Source: Chrysomallon squamiferum
Lineage: Eukaryota > Mollusca > Gastropoda > Neomphalida > Peltospiridae
Reading direction: 5' to 3'
NCBI GenBank assembly: GCA_012295275.1
Contig: CM022679.1
Coordinates: 21,144,110 to 21,208,109 of the forward strand
Length of the DNA stretch: 64,000 bases
The translations under genes were made by a program, and so were the position numbers. Shown piece by piece: positions 22,177 to 36,093 of the stretch. Within the stretch, counting starts at the first letter, position 1, and each line of letters opens with the position of its first letter. The notes under the pieces were generated by a model. That model was not told where the DNA came from, did not search any database, and saw nothing but the letters and a program-made list of their open reading frames with translations.

Positions 22177-25100
22177 TGTATTTATTTTTAATTTTAAATT
22201 CTGGGAATAAACAAAAATTTAGTAGAAATTTAACCCATGAAAGACAAAGTTAATGCTGTCTATTAATTTCTGTGAAACAAAGTCAAAATGAAATGACATC
22301 ATGTTAATGAATAGAAACAGGTTGAATGCTGAACACAGGCCTGTTAGCTGCTTACTTTTCAGTGGTTTAACAGCCCAGATTTTAAACTTTCAGGCCTTGA
22401 TGGTTATTGAAACATATGGCAGTGATCAAATCAGGATTTTTTTTAGACAGTGAATCAGATAGTGATATTGTTTTTTAAGACAATGAATCAAAATGTGATG
22501 TTTTTTGTTGTTTCTTTAAGACAATGGACAACTGCTATTTTTGCAACATGTGATCCTCTGTGTAGTTGTGTGTTTTAAAACTGACAGAAATTTGAAAACA
22601 GTGGATGATCAAGCTATACTTCTAATACTCATTACATAAATCACTCACTTTGTGTTGTGCAGTTTACTTACATTCAGATACACTTAGTGCTTACTCTTGC
22701 AGGTTATGTTTATAAAAATGTATAAACCATAAATTCCCACTCTTTTGTTGATACTTTCTTAGAACAATGGTTATCTGAACTTCAGTTTAAAAGAAAACTG
22801 AAAATTGAAACCACAAGTTCAGCAAGTCTGAGAACTGATTTAGAAATACTCAAGAAACAGTGATAAAAATACCAGAAACTCACCATGTTCTTGCCAATGC
22901 AGATTTGCTGAACCATCATAATTATAGAGAACAAAGTGCTCTTCCCTGCTGACATACATCATCAGGGTCTATTCTTTTATTCAAGATGCTGCAGAACAAA
23001 GGAATTTCTTCTGATATAAATTTGCTGAACTGGTACAGACTGCTGTTGTAGAATAATGAACTTTGTTACTGCTCATTTATTATGTGTTAGATACTTCAGT
23101 TATTATTGTCATGCTAAGCTTAAGAAATTATTTAATTTATTGACAGCATTTTTGTTTTCCATTTCTGTTTTGTTCAGAACACAAGACTTTCTTTCTCTTT
23201 ACCCACAGAAATAAAAAATAAACAGTCTCTGTGGTCTTTTTGGATTCCAACTATATAAATATTGTAACCTACACTTTTTACGTACATTTATTAAAAGTAC
23301 TGTCCTGTTTTAACCAAAAACACAAATGTTTCTTAAACACTGAATTTATTTTTAAAAGTAATACTCATCAAAGTAACTATGAAAGTTTTTCTCAGTTGTA
23401 GAGTAATCAAACATTTCTTTGACAGTATCTATTGTTATAATATAGTCTGGAGAGGGTAAGCTTCTCACTCATTATGGTTACAGAAGTCAATTTGCTTGTA
23501 AAAATTAACTTTGTGCAGATGTTAAATTAAGCTGGAAATTTTACTTTTGAAACTTAAATTATTATTATTATTTTGTGCATTTATAAACAGATGTAGATTT
23601 TATAACTAATTGTCAATATTTTATAATTATAATACTTTAAATATTTATAAAATATTGGATAATGATAATACTGTGCCTGAAAGTTATTTTTCTTGATTAT
23701 AAATTCAAGTTGTGTATAGTAAATATTTTAAATGTCAACTTGGATCAGAAGACATTCCAAAATATTATTTCCTTTCTTTGTGTTCACTACAAGATTAGCA
23801 ACAAATGAAATATTATTTATCAGTAATATTATAAATCAGTATTTTACTAACCTAACATTTCTAACATTTTTGGTATCAAAACCTTTTAAATGTCAGAAAA
23901 ACAAAAGAATTTTTGTATATGTGGGTTCTAATGAGTATCATAATATTTCAGTATTATTATGAAAAGAGTTGTGGCATCACAGATCCTCTTAAATGGTCTT
24001 AAAGATTTAGGATCTGCTGCTGACTCTAAATTAAAGGGAAATATGGCATAGAAAGACAGAAAATAAAAAATGGCTGATTTGCCATTATTTACGAATAGAT
24101 GGTTTGTTTATATGACAATGCAACCATACACATTATGTAGATTCATTTCAAAACTGTAAACTTCTATTTTACCAAATATATTTTCTTAATTTTATAAAGA
24201 AAAGTTCATGTTTTTTTTAATCAGTGCATAGATGTACCTGATACCATACAGCAGCAAGTGCTAAACCAAATACTATTTTTAAGCCATTTTCCCATTATCA
24301 GGTTCATTATTACCAGCTATTAAACTGGATCTTATACTGTTTTCATATCTATGTATTTATTATTAATAATTGTCATTAAAGATTTTTAAAAAGTACATGT
24401 ATAATTATGACTATTTTAACATATATATATATTTTTTTAAAGTAATAATAAAAAATAAATATAATTATATACTTTGTTCCATGTCAGTGAATACATACTT
24501 AACATCACAACAGCTTAACACAAATGCACATTGCCTGTAACATATTATATATATAAATAACAATATAATAAATTACAAATATATTACTAGCTATTTCAGG
24601 TAAAGAATTCAGACTTCTGAATTATTAAAAAATCAGTATTGTGGTGTACATTTTTGAAACTAGTGATTGTTAATTCTTAGTTTTGTGTACATATACTTTC
24701 AGAATGGATTTACAAAGTCAACGAGAATATTGATATATTATTACTGATTTCATTTTAGTGTTACAGGTATTTAAAAAAACTACCTCTGTGTTATTACAAC
24801 TACTGATATTTTGTTTTTAAGACTTCTAGTCCACACTAAAACAGCTACTTTCCTGTCATGAAAAAAAAAAGTGAATTTTGCCACTGTATAGCAATATGCC
24901 AGGGCCAAACAATGAGATAAACAATATTTTTAGTTAGCCAGCCTGTATAGCAAAATAATTTCATGCCTTAATGTTCAGTGGTGAAAGTCTTTTAGATTTG
25001 TTTTTACTTTTTAACTTGAAGACTTCCATTTGCAATGAATGATAAGGCAGCATAAATAGATAGATCTTTGTTATTTAATTTCTTTGCAGACAAAATGAAA

Positions 25101-26030
25101 TGAAAAGTCAGTAGAAGTATTTTTGTTCTTGAGAAAACAGACTGTATACATCCAAATGAATAAAGATGTAGTACAAACTTCTTTAAATTGAAATGTTATA
25201 TTCAATTTTCTTAGCGATCTGCATCCATTTTATCTTAATTTTTCACAGCAGTTATACATTCTAACATTTCTGTTTAAACTTATATTTATTTATATTCAAT
25301 GCTATACTTGTTATTCTATTATAAGGACTATAAATAACACTGCCCTTTTTAATGTGTATTGTATATCAGTGTAAGAACATTTTTATAACTACAGCAATGT
25401 ATTGTTATGATAGCCATTTGCCAATGCTGTGGATTATGTCTTCCAGATGTGCATTTCAGTATTTATCTACTAAATAGCATAATAAATGTCTGTATTTGTG
25501 ACCGACTTGTTATTATTTTTAAAAATATATATATATTCATGTAAGAAAATGATTATGCAGCATAATAAATATATTCAGTAACATTTTTATATCTCAATGA
25601 TTGATAAATGTCGACCAAAATGAGAAACTAAAACTAAAATAATTAAATTGTAACAGTTTGTGATGTACTTATTTTATATTACAGCACAATGCTGGAATGG
25701 TCATTTAGAAATACACTGATGAAATAAACATATTTATTTCTCTGATCAATGTATTTTAATCACAGCTACTTCAATAACAAATAAGTTTTAACTCACCAGT
25801 AATTATTAAAAAAAAGTATGAAGTAAAGTTTAAAAAAAAAAAAGTTTTGTTCAAGGCCATGGGAAACATTTAGTCCTTTTTACTGTAATGATTTTTGAAG
25901 GACACACTTAAAACTCTCAGTTACTGAATGTATATTAACACAACAACTTTAATAAACTATTAATATTAAATATATATGAAATGATTAATCTTTTACAATG
26001 CAACAAAATTCTAAATAACAGGTAACAATC
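22177..26030. other. FREM 3' UTR and convergent intergenic spacer
   Basis: No coding exon recognised. Several plus-strand AATAAA signals occur (22206, 25481, 25723), so the FREM 3' UTR may be short or may extend about 3.5 kb. A small local triplication of AGACAATGAATC-like units lies near 22443-22535. The short open frame at 23732-23962 has no recognisable features. Confidence 0.6.
25723..25728 (+). terminator. candidate poly(A) signal for the FREM transcript
   Basis: AATAAA in GATGAAATAAACATATTT, the last plus-strand signal before the LARP7 3' end. The earlier AATAAA at 25481 is an equally good candidate. Confidence 0.35.
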
Positions 26031-26036
26031 TTTATT
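26031..26036 (-). terminator. poly(A) signal of LARP7
   Basis: TTTATT on the plus strand reads AATAAA on the minus strand (context TTCAATAAAGATTG), about 105 bases downstream of the LARP7 stop codon. No competing closer signal was seen. Confidence 0.7.
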
Positions 26037-26140
26037 GAACAGAAAATGCATCAAGCTGTCAACAGATTTTTGCTTTTCAAAATTCATTTGTAAAATACTG
26101 GTATGTTAAACTGACTGGTGTCACTGATTCATAAAGACGT

Positions 26141-28457
26141 TCAGTCTTCAAACAAGATGTGTTTTCTTTCCATCACTCCTGAATTGTGTTTATATGCTTT
26201 GGCAATCAACTGCAAGACAAAACAAAACAGTTGGCTATTTCTTGGAAAATTTTCTTCTTTACTTTCCCTCATGTTTTTAAATTAGTTTATTATTATTATC
26301 TTTAAATATATTCCATATTGTAATATTTCTTTTCTGAGACGTACAAATTTGACAAGCTTTATCATTACAATATAAACAATTTCATATTTGACCACTTTAT
26401 TCTGTAAGATTTGGATTTATTATTTTCTAAGAGATTAATTACATGTTTTAAAAAATAAAAATAAAAGTGAATATTCTTTTTACCTTTTGTACTCCTCTTT
26501 TCTTTGATCTGTTTTTACTGTTTAATTTGGCTTCCTGGTCAGCTAGAAGTTTGGACCAGTATTCCTTTTCTTTGTCTCCTACAAATCAAGAATATTCACA
26601 TCAGAATGCATAGTTCTAGTAATAAATTTATAATCAAATAAATAAGTAATGAGACCTATAATGGATACATTAAAACAACAAAATAATAAATAAAACTATT
26701 TATTTTTATTTAAAAACATAATGCAAAGAAAACTGATTTTATTAAGTTGATTCAAATGATTTAAAATGTATAAATGGCTCTACAATGCAGTATGTTATAA
26801 ATACTACATTAAAAAAAAAAAAAACAAATTTTTAAAATAGCCATCTTGATTATAAGTATTTTTTTCTGAACAAATTCCCCCCAAAATGCTGATGGTAAGT
26901 ATTTCAATTACAATATAACTGAATTTGGGGAAAAAAACCGTTAAAAAAACCCATACAATAACCACAAACAAAAACAAAAACAAGTATACACAGCTTAATG
27001 CATACTATACCTATAGAAACAAATAACAGAAAAAAAAAAAAAAAAAAAAAATTACTAAATAAATGAGATATCCATACCAGTTAAAACAAAGAATTCATAT
27101 TTGTCACTTTTTTTGCTGGCTAGTTTAGTTGCACTCTCTTGGTTTTTACATCTTATGTAACCTTCCAAGTCATCATCAAGGACATCTATGTATGCAACCT
27201 GAATATCTGATGCTATCTGTTCCTGAAATATAGATAATAAAAACACTAAAAATGTTCTGGACTTTTATCTACTAAATCATTATTAATGATGTTGCTGAAA
27301 ATAATTAATAAAATATTGTTTTTGTTTATATTATTGATACAAAAGCAAACATGAAAGATTTTAATTTATATTCTAATTTATAAATATTACTTAGATGTTT
27401 GTATTATAGATATAATTAGCTTTTATTTAACAAGTAAACTGATATTTGGGGAGATTTCTTTTTTTTAATCAGTAGATTTATACAATTATAATACATATTT
27501 ATTATGACATTCATTTCTTCTTTTCATTATTTTGAAAAATATCTTCTCATTCATATCTCAAACTGGAAACAAAGATAAACCCTTTCTTTTTGTTATATGA
27601 AAACAATAAATAAATACTCTGCATTTTCACACTATACTCCCATTTTGCAATGCAGAAAGTCACATGCAATGGTATTTAGAATAAAAACCTGATAAAAATT
27701 AATGTTTCAGATAAACAGATTGTATTTAATTAGGCAGTAACCACACACCTTCACTTGTTTTCGATTCATCGGAACTTTACTGCTAATGTACACAATCACA
27801 CCAGGCTGAAATTCTATCTTCTTCCCAGGTTTAGATGGAGCCACATCTAAATTGCCTAAATTAAATCAAACACTTAAAAATGTTGTGATAAAATAATAAG
27901 TTCTTTTGGAATTAATGTTTTCAGCAGTGTGTGGTGAAACATTGCATTGAATCTATAGTGTATAATTAACTTAGCTGAAATTGTTTTCAAAATAATATAT
28001 ATTTATGAAAATTATTTTTAATTCATGTCATTAAAAAATAAAAAAATAATAAAATAAAAAAATTCAATAAAGATTAAAAATAAAGAAAGATAAAATAAAA
28101 ATAAAAAAATATGTACAGAAAATATATAAATTGGGGATCTTTTGGTTTTGGTTTTTTTTTTTTAATACATATTTTTATGTGTTGTTATTTGTTAAGGATA
28201 ACAAGAATACAATGACTACAGTTTGGATGATTAGATTTGTATTTTTTTGACAAATAGGTTTTACATAATAACTATCTGTTATATTGTGTTATTAAGGAAA
28301 GTTATAATCTGTTAAAATGTTACCATTCACAGTTTTGTGGTTTTTGACGTCTCCAGTATTTTCATTTGTTTTGACTTCTTTAAGTTTCTGTTTCAGTACT
28401 GCCATGCTCTCCTTCTGAAGAGACAGATATTCTTTGCGCAACTGAAGCCATTCTTGT
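26141..28457 (-). other. LARP7 C-terminal xRRM exons
   Basis: Five exons encode the xRRM. The key RNP3-like residues of human LARP7 (Tyr483, Asp485, Arg496) have counterparts with identical spacing: Y540, D542 and R553 in YIDVLDDDLEGYIR. After the fold come EYWSKLLADQEAKLN (human: RYWQKILVDRQAKLN) and KKRG, completing the extended helix and tail that hold the 7SK apical loop. This strongly supports LARP7 rather than genuine La. Confidence 0.93.
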
Positions 28458-31400
28458 CTAAAAGAATAACCAAAATAGTAATTCTGGACACATTTACACA
28501 TATAAAGTCTTTTAGAAAATTATACATACATATATATATATATATATATATGAGGGTAATACTGTTGATTTTAATTTGTAACAAACAGCAAAATAAATAA
28601 AAAAATGAATACCAGATACTGAAAAAAAACAATTTTTCAATACAGATCTGAAAAGTTTACTCTAAATTGTTTCATACACCTATATCTATGACCATCAATA
28701 ATTTTAGAACATGTAAATATCTCAAATCTCTCAAAATTACCAGATAATTTAAGTGCTTTTATATAAAGTTTCACCTATTATTAACTTTTTTTTTTAATTA
28801 TTTACTTTGGTATAACTCGAAGCAGTGGAAGAGTTGTGTCTTTCTCTTTATGCTTTTTTCTCCTCTTTCGCTTTTCTTTCTTCTTTGACTTTTTCTCTGG
28901 TGCATCTGCTTTTTTAGTTAAAACACTTGAATTCACTTCCGACTGAGTCGGCAAAGATCCTTGTTTTTCAGAAACTTTCATTTTTTTCTTCTCTGGACTT
29001 TGGTCTGATTTTGCTGGTGGTATCTTAACCTCGACTGTTTCATTATGAATTTCACTATCACTCTTCTTTCTTTTCTCTTTTACTTTCTTATCACTCTCCT
29101 GTTCACAGTCCAGACACTTTGTGCTGACGTCTGTCTTGGACATTTTCTGTTTTTTCTCAGGTTCCTCCACAGAATCTGCAGCATCGTCCTCTTGAGACTT
29201 AGAGCTCTCTGACAATCTCTGCCTCTTTCTCTTTTTCCTTTTCAAATCTTTTTCATCCTCTTCATCAGGATTATCATCCTCCTCTTTGGATTCACTTTTG
29301 TTTTCCGTTTTAAGGTCACTGTCGGTGGAAGTGTCAGGTTTAACCTCTGGTGAGTCCAGTTTCTTCTTTTTGAACACTGGTATTTCATCACTGAAGTAGT
29401 CCACACTGCTTTCACTGGCACATCGCCGACGTTTCTTGTGTTTCTTACATGACTTGGTATATATGTTATCATCTGTGCTTGCTTCTCCCTTCACTGGGCT
29501 GGTAGGTTTATTAATTTCCTTCAGTTCCTCTGTATCCACTGCATATCAAAAGATTAAAAATATTTATATATAGTGCTAAATATATATTTACTAATATATA
29601 AACCTCTAACATTAAAAAAACCAACAATTATCATACAAAATTATTATTATTTTTAATTCTTTCTGACATAATTTGAAAATTTGCATTAAGAAATAAAAGT
29701 GATATAAATAAGTAAGCATTATTACTCACTTATTCTCAAATTCATACAGAAACAATCTTTTTGTAAACAACATTCTAAACATTAAATGTTTCTTAAAGTT
29801 AAAAGACATACTAATTATCTTTAATTTACAAGAAACACACAAATAAATCCACTGAGTTTTTTAAATTTAATTTTCCATATTAATTTATAATGATGACAAA
29901 TAACTCAAATCATGTGACACAGACTTTAAATAAATGCAGTGAATTTATCTTGATTATTTTAAGTTTAAAAATAAAAATAACCTATTATTCCAGTCTTCTT
30001 CTGTAACTGGTTTAGAGTCTTGTTAGACTTGGGAAACTTGCCGGCTCTGTTAACAGTATCAGGAGGAGGGTTGTTGAGCAGCTAAAACAAAATCAACACA
30101 CTATAATAATATGAGAATGTGATTGATTAAAAATATACGAATGAAGTAATGCCTGGATTCATTTTATTAATATTACTAATAATAGTTATCAACTGTAAAA
30201 CTTTTGAATTTTTAAGATTGATTAAAATAAGAATGGCTGAGATACAATCCAAGGAATAATCTTGCTCAGAAACACTTTCTTATAGATAGTGAATATATTT
30301 CAGAGACTTGGAGCCCATGCTGGAATTGGAAACAGTCAAGATAATGTTGATAATTGTCAATCAGAATGATAATAAGAAAGAAAAATAATTAATAATATAA
30401 TGGAAAAACAAGATAATCACTTGACGGGTTTTATGATCCAAACTTTCTTACCTCGCAGGCTTTGTTAGCACTTTCTTCAGACTGGAACTCAACAAAACCA
30501 AAACCTTTACTGTCACCGGTCGTCTGGTATCGCGGCAAACTGACATAGGCCACCTCACCACACTTAGAGAAAATCTTGTTCACCCAGTCGTGTGTTACAT
30601 TACGTGGAAGGCACTCCTGACAATTACAAACAAAAAAGAGAGATTTTCTTGTTATAACTGTTATTATTTTTACATAACTGCATCAGTAGAATTGGATTTG
30701 GGTGTTATATACTTCAAAACATTTTCTACAGTTTAGCACAGAATCTGTAAATATATTTACACATTCTATCATGTGTTAAGATACACATATAAATGTACAT
30801 ATGTACATACACACACATTTATGCACACTTTTTGAATTTTCCAGTGATTTTAGTGAACATTAGTGATCAGAAATTCTCCACAAAGTACTAATACAAAAAA
30901 TACAACAGATATTTTACAACAGTGAATAAAGCTACAAAGAAATTTTTTATGTAGTAACATTTTCTTTACCATGGCCTTGAATTTTATTTCCTTGAACAGT
31001 TTTTTTTTAACTATGCACTGAAAATTCAAATAAAGATACATTTACATTCACTTGATTGAAAAGTAAATAAAAAGAATGACTGTAGGACCCATCCAAATGA
31101 TAAAGAGATAACCATGTATTATAATGATTACATTCAAATCATAATGGCTGATATTTAAGTGCAAAAAACAAAACAAAAGAAAATAAATGAATTTTACTAT
31201 GTATACTGTTCTCTTGTCTATGTCTTCTGGTGCACTTAATGGTTTAACTCTCCGAACGTACTTCCCATTTTCAGTAACCTGATAAAAATAGACAGTATTC
31301 CATGAATTACATTTCTATCATTTGTGAATGATATAAATGTAATATAAAACATATTATGAAGTATAAAATAGCTTTAGCGAAAGTTAATATTTATTAATAT

Positions 31401-32732
31401 TATTATTCAGTTCATTAAAAAGTGATAAAAATATCTAAATATTATCTTTAGTCAACTATCAAATGCTATAGTGTAGACAATTTTTCAGGCTGGATTAAGC
31501 AGCATCTTCATTGTGTTGTTACTCAGTCCATCAATTTCTTATGCATTGTAATTTTATATGCACATAGATCTTGATGTAAAAATATTTAAATCATTTAAGA
31601 ACTGTTTATAGACAAGATGTTTTATTTTATAAATTGAATAACAAGTTTCTAGTGACACATAAATATACCAAACTTTATTAACAGATCAGGCTTTTTATTG
31701 ATACTGTTAAACGTCTATGTTAAAAAACATTTTGATCAAGTTACTTAAGGAGACAATTTTTTTCAGTTCTCATAGGACTATATTATATATCATAATTCAG
31801 GAAAACTTTTAATATAATGGGAACAATGAGAAACATCTGATGAAGAAATTTTTCACCTGTAAAAGATCTGATTTAGACAGAGCTCTGGCAAGAATTTTGA
31901 TGTCTTCTGTAAGTGCTTTTACTCTGTTAAACTTCAGAAAAATGGACAAATCAACAACTGAAACAAAAACAGAACGACTGAAAAATATTCAGAGAGGATA
32001 TAAAAATAATAATAACAATAACAAAAAAATAAAATAAAATAAAACTGTACAAGGTGTCATTATAATACAGTGTTCTCTCATTTTAGAAGTAAAACACAGA
32101 AATGAAATAATAAAAAAGAAATGATCACAGATTTAAAATTTCAGTCATAAAGACACAAACAGTAATGATATAATTAAAAACACACACAAAAAACACCAAC
32201 AAACAAAACAAAATAACTCTATCAAATAACACAGCTATTTGATTAAAATATTTAATAAAAATATAAAACCATAAACTACTACATTTAAAAAATGATAAAA
32301 AGAAAATACAAAAAATAAGCAAACAACAACAAAAAATATTTAAAAAATGAATGAATAAATGAATAAATAAATAAATAAATAAATAAAATATATAACAAAA
32401 AATTAAAACAAATCAAAATAAATAATAAAAAATTAAAAAGATAAAACATACGGCCATCTTTAGATTTTTCCATTTCCTTTTTGATAAATCTATCTTTCTG
32501 AAGATTTGAATCGCTGAAGTAGAACTCCATCTGCAAAGAATTAACAATAGATTTCACTTGCATAACTATTCACCATTTAATTTTTCTTATTGTATTTATC
32601 TTCAAGTTACAGTTTCAGTATTCCTTTCATAAAAAAAGTAAAGAAAATTATTGGTAATAAATTAAATAAAATTAATGATATTAATAAAAAAAATACACCA
32701 GAAACATTTAATTGTGAAAAAAAAAAAAAAAA

Positions 32733-32768
<36 letters not shown>

Positions 32769-33023
32769 AATATAAAAACAATATGATGAAATTATAATAT
32801 TATCAGGTAAAAATAATCTGGGACTAAAATTTATGACTTTTTTTCCCACTGTTCTGAGCAAGAGAATAATTTGTGAAATAGTATTAAGTTTATTCTAAAT
32901 TTATATTAATAACATCAGTTCAATAATTTTAAATACTTGTTTTAATATCATCTTGCGAATTTCCTTCATTCTCTTTCTTGGTTTCTTCTCCACAACCCTT
33001 TGATCACTTGACTCTTCTTGCAT
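26141..33023 (-). CDS. LARP7: La-related protein 7 (LARP7), complete, 12 coding exons
   Basis: Nuclear RNA-binding protein that in animals caps the 3' end of 7SK RNA in the P-TEFb-regulating snRNP and helps U6 snRNA modification. Exons in transcript order: 33023-32937, 32530-32452, 31957-31857, 31278-31198, 30616-30452, 30081-29982, 29538-28806, 28457-28324, 27855-27749, 27222-27078, 26578-26484, 26209-26141. Their sum, 1896 nt, gives 631 residues in one frame (human LARP7 has 582). La motif at residues about 25-89 (KQMEFYFSDSNLQKDRF, GLVDLSIFLKFN), RRM1 at about 112-177 with RNP1 KGFGFVEF (153-160), a long lysine/glutamate-rich linker, the conserved LRVIPKQEW...LRKEYLSLQK segment, and a C-terminal xRRM ending near residue 609. 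The start ATG (33021-33023) opens a short charged N-terminus like that of the human protein. Confidence 0.95.
28806..29538 (-). other. LARP7 charged linker exon (733 bases)
   Basis: One large exon encodes residues about 205-449, rich in Lys, Glu, Ser and Asp, with many basic clusters (KKHKKRRR, KRKKRKRQR, KKKEKRKRRKKHKEK) that look like nuclear localisation or nonspecific RNA-binding stretches. It is low complexity and poorly conserved in the family. It ends LPLLRVIPK, matching the conserved motif in front of the SEWMDLKKEY segment of human LARP7. The donor is AA|GTAAAT. Confidence 0.9.
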
Positions 33024-33027
33024 GATT
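29982..33027 (-). other. LARP7 La motif and RRM1 exons
   Basis: Six coding exons. The La motif is split across the first three. It keeps K-Q before the aromatic cluster and the S-D-x-N-L-x-K-D-R-F signature that binds UUU-OH 3' ends. RRM1 has RNP2 VYIECL (residues 114-119) and RNP1 KGFGFVEF, followed by ELLNNPPPDT as in vertebrate LARP7. The last exon of the block (29982-30081) ends phase 1. Confidence 0.93.
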
Positions 33028-33378
33028 CTGAAAAATACAATAAAAGTTATAAATTAATTTTACTGGTAACTGTAGTGTATATAAATATTATATATGCAAT
33101 AATAGTTTTATTTAAAATAATTTTCTATACTCAAATAATTTGTATATGTCTATAAACTGCAAACAAAATCGTAAATTGTAAGACTGTGTTACTGCCTGCA
33201 GTGACTCGTTTTTAATTTAATTAAAATCTGAAAATGGTATCCAATAATTTGAATAAATGAATATTACATGTATTACAGATGTAATAATTTAATACGTCTG
33301 GAGCTCTTTTTAATCATTTCTATAATGAAAACGAGTTTGACATATTTTATTTGAAATGTGCAAATAATGCAGTCTTAC

Positions 33379-33470
33379 CTTAATGTTATATTTCCTGACA
33401 GTCAGTGTAATATAATAATTTAAAAAGCCTATATCAAGACAACATCTAATGTACTAACACATTTCGTCAA
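33379..33470 (-). other. LARP7 5' noncoding exon (5' end approximate)
   Basis: A strong minus-strand donor, AAG|GTAAGACT, lies at 33378/33379, and the exon with the start codon has an acceptor (TTTTTCAG, ending at 33028) four bases upstream of the ATG. So a noncoding first exon ends at 33379. Its transcription start is not visible; about 33450-33500 is an estimate from the promoter motifs. Confidence 0.6.
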
Positions 33471-33691
33471 ATCTTTACTTCACTTTTTCAAAAACGGAAG
33501 TAAACTCCTCATGTTATAAATATTTTCATTGGTTACATTAGGAGAGCATCGTCCAATGACTGTTAAAATTATCGAATTCGGTTAAACCGCTAGTCAGAAA
33601 AAGATCGCTATGGAAAACAAAACTAGCTGTGTAGTAGTTCTCTTTCTTTGGTTCTGACGTTAATTTTTTGAAGTAATAAAAAACATCAAAT
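33471..33691. promoter_or_regulatory. shared bidirectional promoter of LARP7 and the ankyrin-DHHC gene
   Basis: The head-to-head genes are separated by about 200 bases between the inferred LARP7 first exon and the acyltransferase ATG. The interval holds an ETS/GABP-like ACGGAAGT (33494-33501) and two CCAAT boxes in opposite orientation, ATTGG (33528-33532) and CCAAT (33553-33557), each facing its own gene. There is no TATA box at a convincing position. CpG dinucleotides are more frequent here than nearby. Confidence 0.65.
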
Positions 33692-34207
33692 ATGGCATTA
33701 AATGAAGCAAGCAAGGAGTTTGCCTTGACGTCAGTGTCACCTGAATTCAATGTTATGATGCATGCCATATCCAACTGTGCTGGCCCCGTTGTACAACAGA
33801 TTATTCAACAGCAACCGCATCTTGTTAATTCAAAAGGTATAAAGCAGGAAGTCAAATCAGACGACTGAGGAAAAAAAAAAAAAAAAATGATAATAATAAA
33901 TAAGAAGGAAAAAGAAGAGTAAATAAATTTAAAAAATAATTACAAAATTAATATATATATATATATATATTAAAATTAAATACTTGTTTAAGATCCTATA
34001 GTATTAGTAGAGTGAAAAATATGAAAAGTTGATATAATTATTTTATTGCAATAATCTTTTTTTAATGTACAGTCTTTTTCTTAGAGCACAAAGATATTAA
34101 ATAAAAAAGAAAAAATACTGAATTGTTACAATATCTATAAAAACATGTTTTAATATCCCCAAAGAGTATGTGTCAATGTGTAAATTTATACAGGCATATA
34201 TATGTGG

Positions 34208-34242
<35 letters not shown>

Positions 34243-36050
34243 ATATTTATTTTCTGCCAGCATTATCTATTTTAAATATTTATTAAACAGGTTGGCATGG
34301 CAACACTGCACTTCACAGAGCCTGTTTGGTTGGAGACATTAATGTTGTCACTATGTTGGTAAATGCTGGGGCTGATCCTAACACTTCAAATGACTCTGGG
34401 GAGACTCCACTTCATTATGCAGCAAAAAGAGGAATTCCATCTGTATTTTATTTTTTAACTAAGAATGGTGGTCAGGTCAATGCTGTTGATAATTATGGAA
34501 GGAGGATGGCCCATCATGCATCAGAAACTGGTTCTGTGTTCGTGTTTTTGATTTTGTTATTTATATCAAAAGTGGGATATAATATCTTTATTATTCAAAG
34601 ATATATGATGATATCATTCTATGAAACAAAGATAATTTATTAAAATAAAATCATGCATAGTGTGTTGATGTAGATATATATGATTTAGTGAGGCTTAATG
34701 ATTCTTCATTCAGCATTTAAAATGATCAGTTGTGATCAGCATATTTTGAAAGCTGTGTTCAGAAATTCAAGAATTAAAAAATAAGTATTATCAACAAATG
34801 TTTTGATTACTCAGGCTCAGATGTTTGCATTTCCCACAGGCAAGAAAATGTTTTTTTCCGAAATGATGTCATATTGTCCTTTCCAAATGAGCAAAGCAAA
34901 AATAAAGGCATCTTCACCTTTCTGTTAAATCTGTTGTAGATAAATACATGACTCCATCACACTGTTTCCAGCAGCTGTATCATTTCAAATATTGACTTAT
35001 AATAAATTTGTGGGTTTTTTTCAAGTTCTAAAGTATTCCTTCTTACCTCAGTGTTGACATTCTTTTTTGTACATAATGAAAAATACCCAGACATGCAGTA
35101 AAGTTTATTTTTAAAAATAAAACAACACTCCACTAACATGAATTGGTTATGTTGCCTACATTCAAAATGTTTCTCACTTAAAAGAAATTTTACATGCAGA
35201 AATGAAAAAGAAACTGCAAAAATAATTTACTTTTGTGGTGTTTTTCTTCAGATTCATGCTTCACTATTTATCATCAGTACACAATGTAAGTTTCCGTGAT
35301 GTTGACAAGAAACTCCAGTCACCATTGCACATTATCTGTGGATTTGGTCATGCAGAATGTTTCAAGTATCTAATCAAGAAGGAGGTGGGTAACCTACACA
35401 TAAAAAAATAAAAAATCTAATTCAAGACATTACTTTGTATTTCCATTACAAAGTTTCTAAACTCTGTTTCCTTTATAATGTCCAGTTATAATGTTAATAA
35501 TAAATTAGTGTTCCTGTATTGGGACAAAAAAAAAGAAGAAAATATATATATATTAAAGCTCATTTAAAATGTTACCTAAAATATTTTATAAGAACTGAGA
35601 TAATAGGTATGCATGCAGATAAAGATTAAACATAAAACTGTAGATAATTCTGAAATTTAACTTCTTTCATTTTTTGGTTTCTTTTCTACTCTTTATTTCT
35701 GTCTTGTTTTAAAAAGATTTGTGATGAATATAAATGGTAATCTTGTCTCTGGTTTTGTTTACTTTTAGAGAAGTGATTTAATTCAAGGTGACTATCAAGG
35801 CAACACACCAATGCACCTGACAGTAATGGAGGGCCATGGTCACATGACCTGGTTACTTCTGAAAGAAGTAGGATGTAGTGTTCTCCATCAGAGAAACAAG
35901 GAAGGTTATACTCCTGTAGACATAGCCTGTCAGAGAGATAGGCCTGGGTACATACATGTGTTTTGTCATGGCTAATCTTTTTAAAAATTATCTAACTTGC
36001 TTACAAATCAATCACTTCATTGTCTATGTGTATGTGTATGTGTGTGTGTG

Positions 36051-36093
<43 letters not shown>

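Noticed and set aside
28802-29539. Stand-alone 245-residue lysine-rich minus-strand gene
   Set aside because: It is the LARP7 linker exon: valid acceptor and donor phases join it to RRM1 and the C-terminal exons, and its apparent start is an internal GTG.
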